From Brevundimonas sp. Leaf363 (GTDB lineage Bacteria; Pseudomonadota; Alphaproteobacteria; Caulobacterales; Caulobacteraceae): a stretch of DNA of 64,000 nucleotides. This document shows positions 31,591 through 40,921 of the stretch, one piece after another. The translations under genes were made by a program, and so were the position numbers. Below the pieces are notes generated by a model, which made no database searches, was not told the DNA's origin, and was given only the letters and a program-made list of their open reading frames with translations. Each line of letters starts with the position of its first letter. Position 1 is the first letter of the stretch. The stretch lies in contig NZ_LMPZ01000002.1 of the NCBI RefSeq assembly GCF_001424025.1, positions 1,500,473 to 1,564,472 of the forward strand, in the 5' to 3' direction.

Positions 31591-32958
31591 ATGGCGAAAG
31601 ACGGCGCGATCTATGTCTGTCAGTCCTGCGGGACGGTCCACGGCAAGTGGGCCGGCCAGTGCAGCGGCTGCAATCAGTGGAATGTCCTGGTTGAGGAGAG
31701 CCGCGCCGCCCCGCCTGGCGCCATCAAGCCCACCGCCGCAGCGTCCCGGCGCGGCGGGCTAAACTTCGAAACGCTCCAGTCCGACACTCCTGAACCGCCC
31801 CGCATCCTGACCGGCGTGGCCGAGTTCGACCGCGTCTGCGGCGGCGGCGTCGTGCCCGGCTCGGCGATTCTGCTGTCGGGCGACCCCGGCGTCGGCAAGT
31901 CCACCCTGTTGCTGGAAGTCTGCGCCAAGGCAGGTTTGAGGGGCGCTCGGGTCGCCTACATCTCGGGCGAGGAGGCCGTCGAACAGATCCGCGCCCGCGC
32001 CAAGCGGATGGGCTTGGCCGACGCCCCCGTCGAACTGGCCGCCGCCACGGCGCTGCGCGACATCCTCTCGACGCTGAAGCGCGAGCGGTTCGACATTGTC
32101 ATCGTCGATTCGATCCAGACCCTGTGGTCCGACGTCCACGAAAGCGGCCCCGGCTCGATCACCCAGGTCCGCGCATGCGCCGGAGAAATGGTCAGGCTGG
32201 CAAAGGCTCAGGGCGTCGCCGTCATCCTGGTGGGGCACGTCACAAAGGACGGCCAGGTCGCCGGTCCTCGCGTCGTTGAGCACATGGTCGATGCGGTAAT
32301 GAGCTTCGAGGGCGAGCGCGGCTATCCGTTCCGCATCCTGCGCGCCGGCAAGAACCGCTTCGGCGCCACCGACGAGATCGGCGTGTTCGAGATGGGCGAT
32401 TCGGGCCTGCGCGAAGTCGCCAACCCGTCGGCCCTGTTCCTCGGCGAAGGCAAGGACCGCGCGCCCGGCGCCGCCGTCTTCGCCGGCATCGAGGGCTCGC
32501 GCCCGGTGCTGGTCGAGATCCAAGCCTTGGTGGCGCCCTCGGCCTATGGCACGCCGCGCCGCGCCGTCGTCGGATGGGACGGCGGACGCCTCGCCATGCT
32601 GCTGGCGGTACTGGAGGCCCGCTGCGGTCTCGGGTTCGGGGACAAGGACGTCTATCTGAATGTCGCGGGCGGCCTGCGCATCAACGAGCCGGCCGCCGAT
32701 CTGGCCGCCGCCGCCGCCCTGATCAGTTCGGCGCTCGACAAGCCGTTGCCGCAAGGCTGCGTCGTGTTCGGCGAGATCGGCCTGTCGGGCGAGGTGCGCG
32801 CCGTGGGCCGGGCCGAGGCTCGCCTGCGGGAGGCGCAGAAGCTGGGCTTCGACCAGGCTCTGTCGCCGCCGGTCACCGCCAAGGCGAACGGGGTCGCAAT
32901 CACGACCGTCTCGCGCCTCACGGAAGCGGTCGATAGAATCTCCCAGAACCGCTATTAG
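31591..32958 (+). CDS. radA: DNA repair protein RadA
   Basis: 455 residues. RadA is a RecA-like helicase that extends branches in recombination and repair. Domains in order: a four-Cys zinc finger (Cys 10, 13, 24, 27), a RecA-like ATPase with Walker A GDPGVGKSTLL near 95 and LVGHVTKDGQVAGPRVVEHM, the RadA-specific KNRFG motif (near 254), and a C-terminal Lon-protease-like domain (VFGEIGLSGEVRAVG) lacking protease function. It is followed by cvpA after 35 bases. Confidence 0.98.
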   Translation: MAKDGAIYVCQSCGTVHGKWAGQCSGCNQWNVLVEESRAAPPGAIKPTAAASRRGGLNFETLQSDTPEPPRILTGVAEFDRVCGGGVVPGSAILLSGDPGVGKSTLLLEVCAKAGLRGARVAYISGEEAVEQIRARAKRMGLADAPVELAAATALRDILSTLKRERFDIVIVDSIQTLWSDVHESGPGSITQVRACAGEMVRLAKAQGVAVILVGHVTKDGQVAGPRVVEHMVDAVMSFEGERGYPFRILRAGKNRFGATDEIGVFEMGDSGLREVANPSALFLGEGKDRAPGAAVFAGIEGSRPVLVEIQALVAPSAYGTPRRAVVGWDGGRLAMLLAVLEARCGLGFGDKDVYLNVAGGLRINEPAADLAAAAALISSALDKPLPQGCVVFGEIGLSGEVRAVGRAEARLREAQKLGFDQALSPPVTAKANGVAITTVSRLTEAVDRISQNRY

Positions 32959-32993
32959 GCGGATCGCAGCCATTTTCAGGCCAAGGGACGCTG

Positions 32994-33590
32994 GTGACCG
33001 CCTACGACGTCTTCGCCATTCTGGTGATCCTCGCCTCGGCCGCCGCCGGTTGGGTGCGCGGCGGGGTGCGCGAGCTGATCACGCTGTTCAGCTTCGTTCT
33101 CGCGGCCTTCCTGGCCCTGATCGCCTTGCCGCTGACGGCGCCGCTGGGTCGACTGTTGGTCGAACCCGACTGGGCCGGATCGATCGCGGCTGCGGTGGTC
33201 GGATTCTGTCTCGTCTATTTCGGCATCCGTATCTTCGGCTCGATCCTGTCCAAGCGGGCGCAGGCCCATCCGCATCTGGGCGGTGTGGATCACGCCCTCG
33301 GCGTCATCGTCGGCGCCGTGCGATCGCTGGTTCTGATCGGGGCCATTCATCTGGTCGTCGTGGCCGCCATGCCCGGCGAGAAAACCCCGCGGTGGCTGAC
33401 CGATGCGGCGCTCTACAAGATCAGCGCTGTCTCGGCCCGGGTGATCCAGTTCATCCTGCCGGGCATCGGCAAGGGCGTCGATGCGGTCACGCCCGTCGTG
33501 CAATCGTCCGTTCGCGACGGTTTTTCCGACGACCAAGCCTTGCCCACGCCCCAATCGCGCAATACTTCGCCCGCGTCCCGTAGCCAGTGA
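32994..33590 (+). CDS. cvpA: CvpA family membrane protein
   Basis: 198 residues from GTG at 32994. CvpA is a small inner-membrane protein first linked to colicin V production and now to envelope stress tolerance. Four hydrophobic segments are visible: VFAILVILASAAAGWVRGGV, FVLAAFLALIALPL, IAAAVVGFCLVYFGIRIFGS and LVLIGAIHLVVVAAM. The GWVRGGVRE motif is typical of the family. It directly precedes purF, the same pairing as in many proteobacteria, with its stop about 28 bases before the chosen purF start. Confidence 0.94.
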   Translation: MTAYDVFAILVILASAAAGWVRGGVRELITLFSFVLAAFLALIALPLTAPLGRLLVEPDWAGSIAAAVVGFCLVYFGIRIFGSILSKRAQAHPHLGGVDHALGVIVGAVRSLVLIGAIHLVVVAAMPGEKTPRWLTDAALYKISAVSARVIQFILPGIGKGVDAVTPVVQSSVRDGFSDDQALPTPQSRNTSPASRSQ

Positions 33591-33618
33591 TGACCGCATG
33601 GTCATCGGAGCCGTCTCG

Positions 33619-35124
33619 ATGACCCATCAGATCGCTGATCCTGTCGTGCACAGGGACCATTTTCGCGATCCGGACGACGATCAGCTTCGTCTGGAGTGCG
33701 GCGTCTGCGGCGTCTGGGGCGCCGACGAGGACGAAGGCTCGACCATCGTCGCCCTGGGCCTTCACGCCCTGCAGCATCGCGGCCAGGAAGCCTGCGGCAT
33801 CGCCAGCGTCAAGGATACCCGGTTCCACACCGAGCGCCATATGGGCCTGGTGGGCGAGGCGTTCGGCGGCTCCAACCTGTCGGAGCGGATGCCGGGCCGC
33901 GCGGCCGTTGGCCACACCCGCTACTCCACCGCCGGCGGCAGCTTCCTGCGCAACATCCAGCCGATGTTCGCCGACCTGGACACCGGCGGCATCGCCATCG
34001 CCCACAACGGCAACCTGACCAACTTCCTGTTCCTGCGGAACCAGCTGGTCGGCGAAGGCGCCATCTTTCAGTCGACTTCGGATTCGGAGGTCATCCTCCA
34101 CCTGATCGCCCGCAGCCGGAAGGCCAAGATCGTCGACCGCTTCATCGACGCCCTGGCGCGCATAGAGGGCGGCTATGCCCTGGTCGCTCAGACCCGCAGC
34201 CGCATGATCGGCGCCCGCGATCCGCTGGGCATCCGCCCGCTGGTGCTGGGCCGCGTCGGCGAGGCCTGGGTGCTGGCGTCCGAGACGGCGGCGCTGGACA
34301 TGATCGGCGCCACCTTCATCCGCGATGTCGAGCATGGCGAAGTGGTCGTCATCGATAAGGACGGCCTGCAGTCGATCAAGCCCTTCCCGGCCCGCGCCGC
34401 CCGGCCGTGCCTGTTCGAATACGTCTATTTCTCGCGCCCGGACTCGGTCGTGAACGGTCGCTCCGTCTACGAGGTTCGCAAGGCCATGGGCCGGGGTCTG
34501 GCGACCGAGCATGAGGTCGAGGCCGACATCGTCGTGCCGGTTCCCGATTCCGGCGTGCCGGCGGCGCTGGGTTACGCCCAGCAGAGCGGCATCCCGTTCG
34601 AGATGGGCATCATCCGCAGCCACTATCTGGGCCGCACCTTCATCCAGCCCAGCCAAGGCGCCCGTCAGAAGGGCGTGCGCATGAAGCACAGCCCCAACAA
34701 GGCTGCGCTGGAGGGCAAGCGCGTCGTCCTGATCGACGATTCGATCGTGCGCGGAACGACCTCGGTGAAGCTGGTCCGCGCCGTGCGCGCCGCCGGGGCC
34801 AAGGAGGTCCACCTGCGCTCGGCCAGCCCGCCCATTGTCTATCCCGACTTCTACGGCATCGACATGCCCGAGCGGGACCAGCTGATGGCCGCCAATCTGA
34901 CGCTGGAGGAGATGCGCGAGAAGCTGGAAGTCGACACCCTCGGCTTCCTGTCGGTCGATGGCCTCTACCGCGCCATGGGCGAGCCGGGTCGCGACAATGC
35001 CCACCCGCAGTTCACCGATCACTACTTCACCGGCGACTATCCGACCCGCCTGCTGGATCGCGAGATCGAGGATGGCGGGCGTGATCTGGCCGGGCGGCAA
35101 CTTTCCCTGCTGGTGAGCGCTTAA
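33619..35124 (+). CDS. purF: amidophosphoribosyltransferase
   Basis: 501 residues from ATG 33619, which has GGAG eight bases upstream; ATGs at 33598 and 33481 are alternatives, the latter overlapping cvpA. PurF makes phosphoribosylamine from PRPP and glutamine, first step of purine synthesis. Cys27 in RLECGVCGVWG is the glutamine nucleophile after propeptide removal. PRPP loop: VVLIDDSIVRGTTS. The enzyme lacks the iron-sulfur Cys ligands of Bacillus-type PurF: PDFYG replaces PCFYG and no CxxC occurs near the C-terminus, although the short propeptide is kept. Confidence 0.97.
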   Translation: MTHQIADPVVHRDHFRDPDDDQLRLECGVCGVWGADEDEGSTIVALGLHALQHRGQEACGIASVKDTRFHTERHMGLVGEAFGGSNLSERMPGRAAVGHTRYSTAGGSFLRNIQPMFADLDTGGIAIAHNGNLTNFLFLRNQLVGEGAIFQSTSDSEVILHLIARSRKAKIVDRFIDALARIEGGYALVAQTRSRMIGARDPLGIRPLVLGRVGEAWVLASETAALDMIGATFIRDVEHGEVVVIDKDGLQSIKPFPARAARPCLFEYVYFSRPDSVVNGRSVYEVRKAMGRGLATEHEVEADIVVPVPDSGVPAALGYAQQSGIPFEMGIIRSHYLGRTFIQPSQGARQKGVRMKHSPNKAALEGKRVVLIDDSIVRGTTSVKLVRAVRAAGAKEVHLRSASPPIVYPDFYGIDMPERDQLMAANLTLEEMREKLEVDTLGFLSVDGLYRAMGEPGRDNAHPQFTDHYFTGDYPTRLLDREIEDGGRDLAGRQLSLLVSA

Positions 35125-35130
35125 CGGCCT

Positions 35131-35475
35131 ATGGTTCAGCTCGGCTACTTCACCCTCGAGACCGCCGACATCGGAAAGGCCAAGGCCTTCTACGCCGGCC
35201 TGTTCGGCTGGACATTCGACGACAGCGCATCCCACGCGACCTACGCCCATGTGAGGGACAGCGAGCCGCCCTTTGGCTTCACCAAGGTCGAGCGCGTTGG
35301 GGGTTTTCCCAACCTCTATTTCCGCGTCCATGACATCACGGCCGCCTGCGCCAGGGTGACCGAGCTCGGTGGCAAGGCCGCCCTGCCCGCACAGGGCTCG
35401 ACCGGCCTGTCATGCAGGGTCTGTGACGACCAGGGTCTGACGTTCAGCCTGTGGCAGCCGACTGACGGCGACTGA
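35131..35475 (+). CDS. VOC (glyoxalase/bleomycin-resistance) family protein
   Basis: 114 residues, one vicinal-oxygen-chelate domain. It begins with the family pattern LGYFTLETADIGKAKAFYAG then LFGWTFDD and has a second half PNLYFRVHDITAACARVTEL. The family includes dioxygenases, glyoxalases and antibiotic-binding proteins. The metal-binding His/Glu set is not complete in an obvious way, so it may be a ligand binder. It lies 6 bases after purF and is probably co-transcribed. Function not predicted. Confidence 0.85.
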   Translation: MVQLGYFTLETADIGKAKAFYAGLFGWTFDDSASHATYAHVRDSEPPFGFTKVERVGGFPNLYFRVHDITAACARVTELGGKAALPAQGSTGLSCRVCDDQGLTFSLWQPTDGD

Positions 35476-35569
35476 AATACGCTTCAGTCTTGAAATTCCC
35501 CGCGTCCGGGTGTTCGCTCGGACCTGAGCTGCGGCCGATCGAATGAGCCGGAGCCGGGGAGAGACATCC

Positions 35570-36160
35570 GTGAACCACAAATCCAAGTTCCTGGCGGCCG
35601 CACTCATGGCGTTCGCGACGTTAGCCGTGAGCGCGGCGCCGTCGTCGGCTCGGCAAGACGACATCATGAGCCACATCATGGGCCAGCCTTCGCTGGCGTG
35701 GAATGTGATCGGCCTCCGCCGGCCGGCCCGTGCGCGTCCGGCGGCTGAGGTGCCCGGCGGTCAGGCCGTTCGCATCGAAGCCAAGCAGAGCGCCAACCAA
35801 TGGGACATCTCGGCCGGCATGCCGGTGACCGGCGACATTCACGCCGGCGACGTCCTCATGCTGGCCGTCTGGGCCCGCGTCGAGACCCCGCCGGAGGGTC
35901 AGACGACCGCCCGCCTTCCCGCAGTCATGATCCAGCAGAACGCCGCGCCGTACAGCCCCGTCATCTCCGGCGGCGTCAACCTGACTTCGGAGTGGAAGCT
36001 GCACTTCGTGACCGGCACGTCGCCGGTGGATCGGCCGAACGGCAACGCCGGCGTCACCATCCACCTGGCCAACGCCAACCAGACCATCGACCTGGGACCG
36101 GCGTTCGTCTTCAATCTGGGCCAGGGCTACGACGTTTCCAAGCTGCCGGCGAACGAATAA
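35570..36160 (+). CDS. secreted beta-sandwich protein, carbohydrate-binding-module-like
   Basis: 196 residues from GTG 35570 (M-NHKSKFLAAALMAFATL), preceded by GGGGAGAG; the longer frame at 35543 gives a worse signal peptide. A signal peptide with probable cleavage near SSARQ is followed by a soluble domain with PGGQAVRIEAKQSANQWDIS, GDVLMLAVWARVE and a terminal NLGQGYDVSKLPAN. The ending is like those of CBM4/9-type domains attached to plant-polysaccharide enzymes and to uncharacterised exported proteins. No catalytic domain is present. Ligand unknown. Confidence 0.65.
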   Translation: MNHKSKFLAAALMAFATLAVSAAPSSARQDDIMSHIMGQPSLAWNVIGLRRPARARPAAEVPGGQAVRIEAKQSANQWDISAGMPVTGDIHAGDVLMLAVWARVETPPEGQTTARLPAVMIQQNAAPYSPVISGGVNLTSEWKLHFVTGTSPVDRPNGNAGVTIHLANANQTIDLGPAFVFNLGQGYDVSKLPANE

Positions 36161-36200
36161 GCGGCTTCCCGCCGTGGCGGCGCCGCGATATCAGGCGCCG

Positions 36201-36935
36201 ATGTCGGATTTGTCCCTGTCCAATCGTATCGCCCTGGTCGTCGGCGCCTCGCGCGGTATCGGGTATGAGACCGCCCTGGCGCTGGCCAAGGCGGGCGCGC
36301 AGGTGGTGGCCACCGCGCGTACGCAGGGCGGTCTGGAAGCGTTGGATGACGCCATCTTCGCCGCCACCGGCCGTCACGCCACACTGGTGCCGTTCGATCT
36401 GGTCGATGGCGGCGGCATCGACCGTCTGGGCGGCGCCCTGTACGAGCGATTCGGCCGACTGGACATCTGGGTGCAGTCAGCCGCGACCTTGGGCGCCTCC
36501 GGTCTGACGCCCGTCAGCCACGCCGACCCGCGCGAGTTCGCCAAGGTCGAGAAGACCAACTTCACCGCCGTATACCGCCTGATCCGCTCTCTCGAGCCCC
36601 TTTTGCGGGCATCGGACGCGGGGCGCGCACTCTATCTCACCAGCAGCCTGGCCGCCTCCCCGCGCGCCTTCTGGGGCATGTATGCCGCGACGAAGGCGGG
36701 CGCCGAGGCGCTGTTCAAGGCCTGGGCCGACGAGATCGAATCGACGCCGATCCGCTGCAGCATCATCGATCCCGGCCGGATGCGCACGGCCATCCGCGCT
36801 CAGGCTTATCCCGGCGAAGATCCCGAGACCCTGCCCCATCCATCGGAGATCGGACCGCTGATGGTCGACCTGGCGCGCGGGGACCGCACCCCGCCGCTCG
36901 CCGTCGCCTTTCGCGAATGGACCGCTGCATCTTGA
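36201..36935 (+). CDS. short-chain dehydrogenase/reductase
   Basis: 244 residues from ATG 36201; a GTG at 36174 is an alternative. Classical SDR: cofactor loop ALVVGASRGIGYETALALA (Gly-rich, near 13), Asn-less NNAG equivalent (VQSAATLGASGLTP), catalytic Ser in YLTSSLAASPRAF and the Tyr-x-x-x-Lys in GMYAATKAG. The final part SIIDPGRMRTAIRAQAYPGE is a normal SDR substrate loop. TARTQGGLEAL after strand two suggests NADPH preference. It is next to the DUF1206 gene, overlapping it by 19 bases. Substrate unknown. Confidence 0.9.
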   Translation: MSDLSLSNRIALVVGASRGIGYETALALAKAGAQVVATARTQGGLEALDDAIFAATGRHATLVPFDLVDGGGIDRLGGALYERFGRLDIWVQSAATLGASGLTPVSHADPREFAKVEKTNFTAVYRLIRSLEPLLRASDAGRALYLTSSLAASPRAFWGMYAATKAGAEALFKAWADEIESTPIRCSIIDPGRMRTAIRAQAYPGEDPETLPHPSEIGPLMVDLARGDRTPPLAVAFREWTAAS

Positions 36936-37798
36936 CCCCCCGCTGGTTGGGCGGCCGTTCCGAGATCAAACGACTGCTGCGGCGCCGGCCCGACTTCGGC
37001 CAGCTATCGGTGTGGAGCGCGCGCTTCGGCTACGGCGCGCGCGGGTTCGTCTATCTCAGCGTCGGCCTGATCATGTTGTTCAGCGCCTTGGACCTAGCCA
37101 GACCGATCAGCACGACTGGCGTCATGCCGACCTTGTTCCAGCAACCGCTAGGAAGGATCTGGGTCGTGACGCTGGGGCTGGGTCTCTGGAGCTTCGTGAT
37201 CTGGCGGGCGCTGCAGGCGATTTTTGACGCCGATCGCGTCGGCCGCGATTGGGACGCCATACGACTGCGCATCGGCCAAGGGTTCAGCGGCCTTGCCTAC
37301 GCCGTCATCGCCTCAGGCGCGTTCGAGTTGCTGGATGAAGTTCACGCCCGCATGCCGGTGGATGACGTAGCAGAGAACCGGGAAAAGGCGGCGATGCTGC
37401 TGACGCTGCCTCTGGGCGGTGTGGTCATGATCGGCCTGGGCGTGGCGGTCATGATCGTTGGCGGGCTGAATGTATTCAAGGCCGTGACCGAGGACTTCGG
37501 GGACGCCCTGTCGTGTTCGCCTGACCTTTGCCGCCGCGTCACGCCGTTGGCGCGGATCGGCCACGTCGCGCGCGGCCTGTCTTACGCGCCACTGGCCCTG
37601 CTGCTCATTCTGACCGGCGTGACGGGACACGCCAGCCAAACACCGAGCTTTGGCTCGGCGATCGACCGCGTCCGAGATCTGCCGGCCGGTCCTGCCCTGC
37701 TGGGCCTGACCGCGCTTGGCCTGATGGCTTTCGGGGCCTTCGCCGTGATCGAGGCGCGCTTTCGTCGGATCCGCCCACCCAAAGACCTGAAGGTCTGA
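36917..37798 (+). CDS. DUF1206 family membrane protein
   Basis: 293 residues with three pairs of helices, matching the DUF1206 plan: FGYGARGFVYLSVGLIMLFS (about 38-57), IGQGFSGLAYAVIASGAFEL and IGHVARGLSYAPLALLLILT. Each pair begins with the repeated (R/Q)-x-x-x-G-(F/L)-(V/A/S)-Y pattern. The start codon is uncertain: ATG 36917 overlaps the SDR end by 19 bases and has no clear ribosome site; a shorter start inside is possible. The family function is unknown. Confidence 0.85.
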   Translation: MDRCILTPRWLGGRSEIKRLLRRRPDFGQLSVWSARFGYGARGFVYLSVGLIMLFSALDLARPISTTGVMPTLFQQPLGRIWVVTLGLGLWSFVIWRALQAIFDADRVGRDWDAIRLRIGQGFSGLAYAVIASGAFELLDEVHARMPVDDVAENREKAAMLLTLPLGGVVMIGLGVAVMIVGGLNVFKAVTEDFGDALSCSPDLCRRVTPLARIGHVARGLSYAPLALLLILTGVTGHASQTPSFGSAIDRVRDLPAGPALLGLTALGLMAFGAFAVIEARFRRIRPPKDLKV

Positions 37799-37824
37799 GC
37801 GCGCAGGCGGTTCTGGTTCGGCGG

Positions 37825-39447
37825 CTAGGACTTCTTCGGCGCGTGCTTTTGGCCTGTCCGGATGCGGCCAGAGCGTGAGACCTGACGGGCCCCGCCGCGC
37901 GCACCCTTCTGGATGGCCACGCTGGAGCCGGCCTTCTTGCTCGACGACGCCTTCACGCCGCTGATGACCCGAGGTTTGGCGACGCGCGCCTTCTTCTGTT
38001 CCAGCGCCTTGCCGGGCAGGTGTGACAGGGTCTCGGCCGCCTCAGCCTTGCGGACCTTGCGCGGGGCCGTCTTGGCGGCGCCCTTGAAACGCTCGGGTCC
38101 CGACTTGGCGCCGCCCTCGACATAGGGGTTGGCGCTGCCCGACTTCACCGTAAGGCGGATCGGCGTGCCGGGCAGGTCGAAGCTCTCGCGGATCGAGTTG
38201 ATCAGATAGCGCTTGTAATGCTCGGGCATGGCCTCGGCCCGGCTGGCCATCAGCACGAAGGTCGGCGGCCGCGCCTTGGTCTGGGCGATGTATTTCGGCT
38301 TGATCCGCTTGCCGTCGACGGCGGGCGGCGGGTGCCGCTGGGTCGCCATGGACAGCCAGGTGTTCAAGTCCTTCGTCTTCACCTTCACGGACCAGGTGTC
38401 GTAGGCCTTGAGGACGGCCGGCATCAGGCGATCGACGCCCTGCCCTGAATGGGACGACAGCACCACGAAGGGCGAGCCCTTCAGTTGCGGCAGCTTGTCC
38501 TCGGCCATCCGCTTCAGCGCCGCCATGCGCGACTGCGGCTCGTCTTCGAGGTCCCACTTGGACGCGACATAGACGAGGCAGCGGCCTTCCCTCTCGACCA
38601 GATCGCCCAGTTGCAGGTCCTGGGTGTCGAAGGCGTCGTCCTTGTCCATGACCAGCAGCACCACCTCGGCGAAGGTGATGGCGCGGATGGTGTCGGCGAC
38701 CGACAGCTTCTCCAGCTTCTCCTGCACCCGCGCCTTGCGCCGCATTCCGGCTGTGTCGACCAGGCGGATGTTGCGGCCCTCGTACTCCCAATCCACGGAG
38801 ATGCTGTCTCGCGTGATGCCGGCTTCCGGTCCGGTCAGCAGGCGGTCGTCACCGATCAGACGGTTGATCAGGGTCGACTTGCCGGCGTTGGGACGGCCGA
38901 TGACGGCGATGCGGATCGGCTTGTCGGGCTCATCGATCTCTTCGATGAAGATGTCTTCGGACGCGGCCCGCAAGGCGGCGTACAGATCCGCCATGCCCTC
39001 GCCATGCTCTGCCGAAATGGCGACCGGCTCGCCGAAGCCCAGCGAATGCGCCTCGCCCACGCCGCCGCCCGAAGCATGGCTCTCGGCCTTGTTGGCTAGA
39101 AGGATGATCGGCTTGTGCTGGCGACGCAGTTGCTCGGCGAAGATACGATCCAGCGAGGTGACGCCCTCGCGCGCGTCCATCATGAACATGATGACGTCGG
39201 CGTCTTCCATCGCCAGCTCGGTCTGCTCGCGCATCCGCGCCTCGAGGCTTTCGTCGGTGACGTCCTCGTACCCGGCGGTGTCGATCAGCGTCAGATCCAT
39301 GTCGCCGATGTTGCCGTCCGCATAGCGACGGTCGCGGGTCACGCCCGGGCGATCGTCGACCAGCGCCAGGCGCTTGCCGACGAGACGATTGAACAGGGTC
39401 GACTTGCCGACGTTCGGGCGGCCGACGATGGCGACTTTCAGGGCCAT
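37825..39447 (-). CDS. der: GTPase Der (ribosome assembly) with long basic tail
   Basis: 540 residues. Der is a double GTPase needed for 50S ribosome assembly. Two G domains: GRPNVGKSTLFN (9-20) and GRPNAGKSTLIN (about 186), each followed by DTAG, then the KH-like domain (RPPTFVLMASRAEAMPEHYK). G4 motifs are unusual: NKAE in the first and SKWD in the second, where NKxD is standard. Most Der proteins end about where PIRLTVKSGSANPYV occurs here (near 450); this one adds about 90 Lys/Arg/Ala-rich residues. It is last in the panB-yfgM-bamB-der run. Confidence 0.97.
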   Translation of the reverse strand: MALKVAIVGRPNVGKSTLFNRLVGKRLALVDDRPGVTRDRRYADGNIGDMDLTLIDTAGYEDVTDESLEARMREQTELAMEDADVIMFMMDAREGVTSLDRIFAEQLRRQHKPIILLANKAESHASGGGVGEAHSLGFGEPVAISAEHGEGMADLYAALRAASEDIFIEEIDEPDKPIRIAVIGRPNAGKSTLINRLIGDDRLLTGPEAGITRDSISVDWEYEGRNIRLVDTAGMRRKARVQEKLEKLSVADTIRAITFAEVVLLVMDKDDAFDTQDLQLGDLVEREGRCLVYVASKWDLEDEPQSRMAALKRMAEDKLPQLKGSPFVVLSSHSGQGVDRLMPAVLKAYDTWSVKVKTKDLNTWLSMATQRHPPPAVDGKRIKPKYIAQTKARPPTFVLMASRAEAMPEHYKRYLINSIRESFDLPGTPIRLTVKSGSANPYVEGGAKSGPERFKGAAKTAPRKVRKAEAAETLSHLPGKALEQKKARVAKPRVISGVKASSSKKAGSSVAIQKGARGGARQVSRSGRIRTGQKHAPKKS

Positions 39448-39524
39448 AAGGCAGCCTTAGATGGAAACGGGCCCGGATGCGACTGCACCCGGACCCGAAA
39501 GCGTTTCAGAATGTCGAGAGGATC

Positions 39525-40901
39525 TTACCGGATGCAGACCAGCTCGCCGCGGTCAGTGACGACATAAAGGGCGCCGTCGTAGGCCGAGGGCGCGATATAG
39601 GCCGCGCCACCCAGGTCGATGGTGGACTGGATCGCGCCGGTTTTGGGGTCGTAGGCCACGGCCTGGCCATCCGAGTTGACCAGCACAAGGCGGTTCGACG
39701 CCAGTATGGGACCAGACCACACCGGACGCACCGTGCGGTCGAACAGGCCGAAATAGCCGCCCTCCTGACGAACGCGGCCCTCGTTCAGGTCGCGGGTCCA
39801 GTAGACCTGGCCAGTGTCGCGATTGACCAGGACCAACTGGGCCGACTTAGTCACCACATAGATCACGTCGCCCACCGGAAGCGGCGCGTTCACCCCGCCC
39901 ACCGGCAGCTGCCATTTGGCTTGTCCCGAACGCACGTCGATGGCCGACATGACGCCCGAGTGGCTGATCGCATAAGCAAAGCCGCGGCTGATCACCGGGC
40001 GGCCGGCGATGTCGCGGATCTCCGACAGGGCGCTGGTGCGGCTGGCGCGCGACAGGGTGGCCGACCACAGCGGCTGACCGTTGGTGGCTCGCAGCGCGAT
40101 GAGCTCGCCCGAAGCGAACGGCGTGATCACGGCGTCGCCGGTCACCGCGACGCTGGCGGCGCGCATGACACGCGCCGGCTCGATGATGCCGCGATAGGAC
40201 CAGTCGGACTGGCCGGTGTTGGCGTCGAAGGCGATGATCTGGTCGTCAACGTCCACGGCGAAGACCCGCCCGGCGGCGAACGTCGGCGCGGTGTGAACCG
40301 GCGCGTCGGTCTGGGTACGCCACAGAACGGCGCCCGTGGCGGGGTCCAGCGCCGTCATCGAGCGATAGCCCGACGATACGAACAGCTTGCCGCCGCCGAG
40401 GGCGAGACCGCCGCCAAAGCCGCCGCGATCACGACCTTCGCCGCGCACATTGGCCTTCCAGATCACGTCCCCGGTCGAGGACGACACAGCGGTAACGCCC
40501 GCTTCGCCGTCCATCACGTAGACGCGGCCGTCGGCAGCGACGACGGGCGACATCACCTGTTGGGTCCGCGAGGAGCCTTCGCCGATGCTGCGCTTCCAGG
40601 CGACAGAGAAGTTCGGCGCCGCGATGACGTGCTCGATGGCGTTCTCGGCGTTGCCGCCCGGCTGAGCCCAGCTGGTGACAGCCGTTGGGCCGGGCAGGAA
40701 GAAGTCACGGCCCGACAAGGCCGCCGACGGCGCCAGGGCCTGTTCGAACTCCAGCACCGAAACACGCTGGCCATCGGTGGCGACGGCCTCGGGGGCCGGG
40801 GCGCCGCCCATGCCGAAGGGCAGTCGCTGCCGCACGGACTGGCACGACGCGGCAGTGACGGCCAAGCCGCACACCAGGGCCAGTTTCAGCACTCGGTTCA
40901 T
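39525..40901 (-). CDS. bamB: outer-membrane assembly lipoprotein BamB-like (PQQ beta-propeller)
   Basis: 458 residues from ATG 40901, with AAGGA eight bases upstream; the 40925 ATG is inside the previous gene's end. The lipoprotein signal ends VTAASC (Cys near 20). It then has an eight-bladed propeller of PQQ-like repeats (VYVMDGEAGVTAVSSSTGDV, MTALDPATGAVLWRTQ, IIAFDANTGQSDWSY). BamB helps the BAM complex insert beta-barrel proteins. It is longer than E. coli BamB (about 390), from an extended N-terminal linker. It lies between yfgM and der, the same order as in E. coli, supporting the assignment. Confidence 0.93.
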   Translation of the reverse strand: MNRVLKLALVCGLAVTAASCQSVRQRLPFGMGGAPAPEAVATDGQRVSVLEFEQALAPSAALSGRDFFLPGPTAVTSWAQPGGNAENAIEHVIAAPNFSVAWKRSIGEGSSRTQQVMSPVVAADGRVYVMDGEAGVTAVSSSTGDVIWKANVRGEGRDRGGFGGGLALGGGKLFVSSGYRSMTALDPATGAVLWRTQTDAPVHTAPTFAAGRVFAVDVDDQIIAFDANTGQSDWSYRGIIEPARVMRAASVAVTGDAVITPFASGELIALRATNGQPLWSATLSRASRTSALSEIRDIAGRPVISRGFAYAISHSGVMSAIDVRSGQAKWQLPVGGVNAPLPVGDVIYVVTKSAQLVLVNRDTGQVYWTRDLNEGRVRQEGGYFGLFDRTVRPVWSGPILASNRLVLVNSDGQAVAYDPKTGAIQSTIDLGGAAYIAPSAYDGALYVVTDRGELVCIR

Positions 40902-40921
40902 CGGAACGTCCTTGAAGGCGA

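Noticed and set aside
33487..35331. 614-codon open frame on the minus strand opposite purF
   Set aside because: It lies opposite the intact purF gene and its protein has no motif; long antisense frames are common in high-GC DNA.
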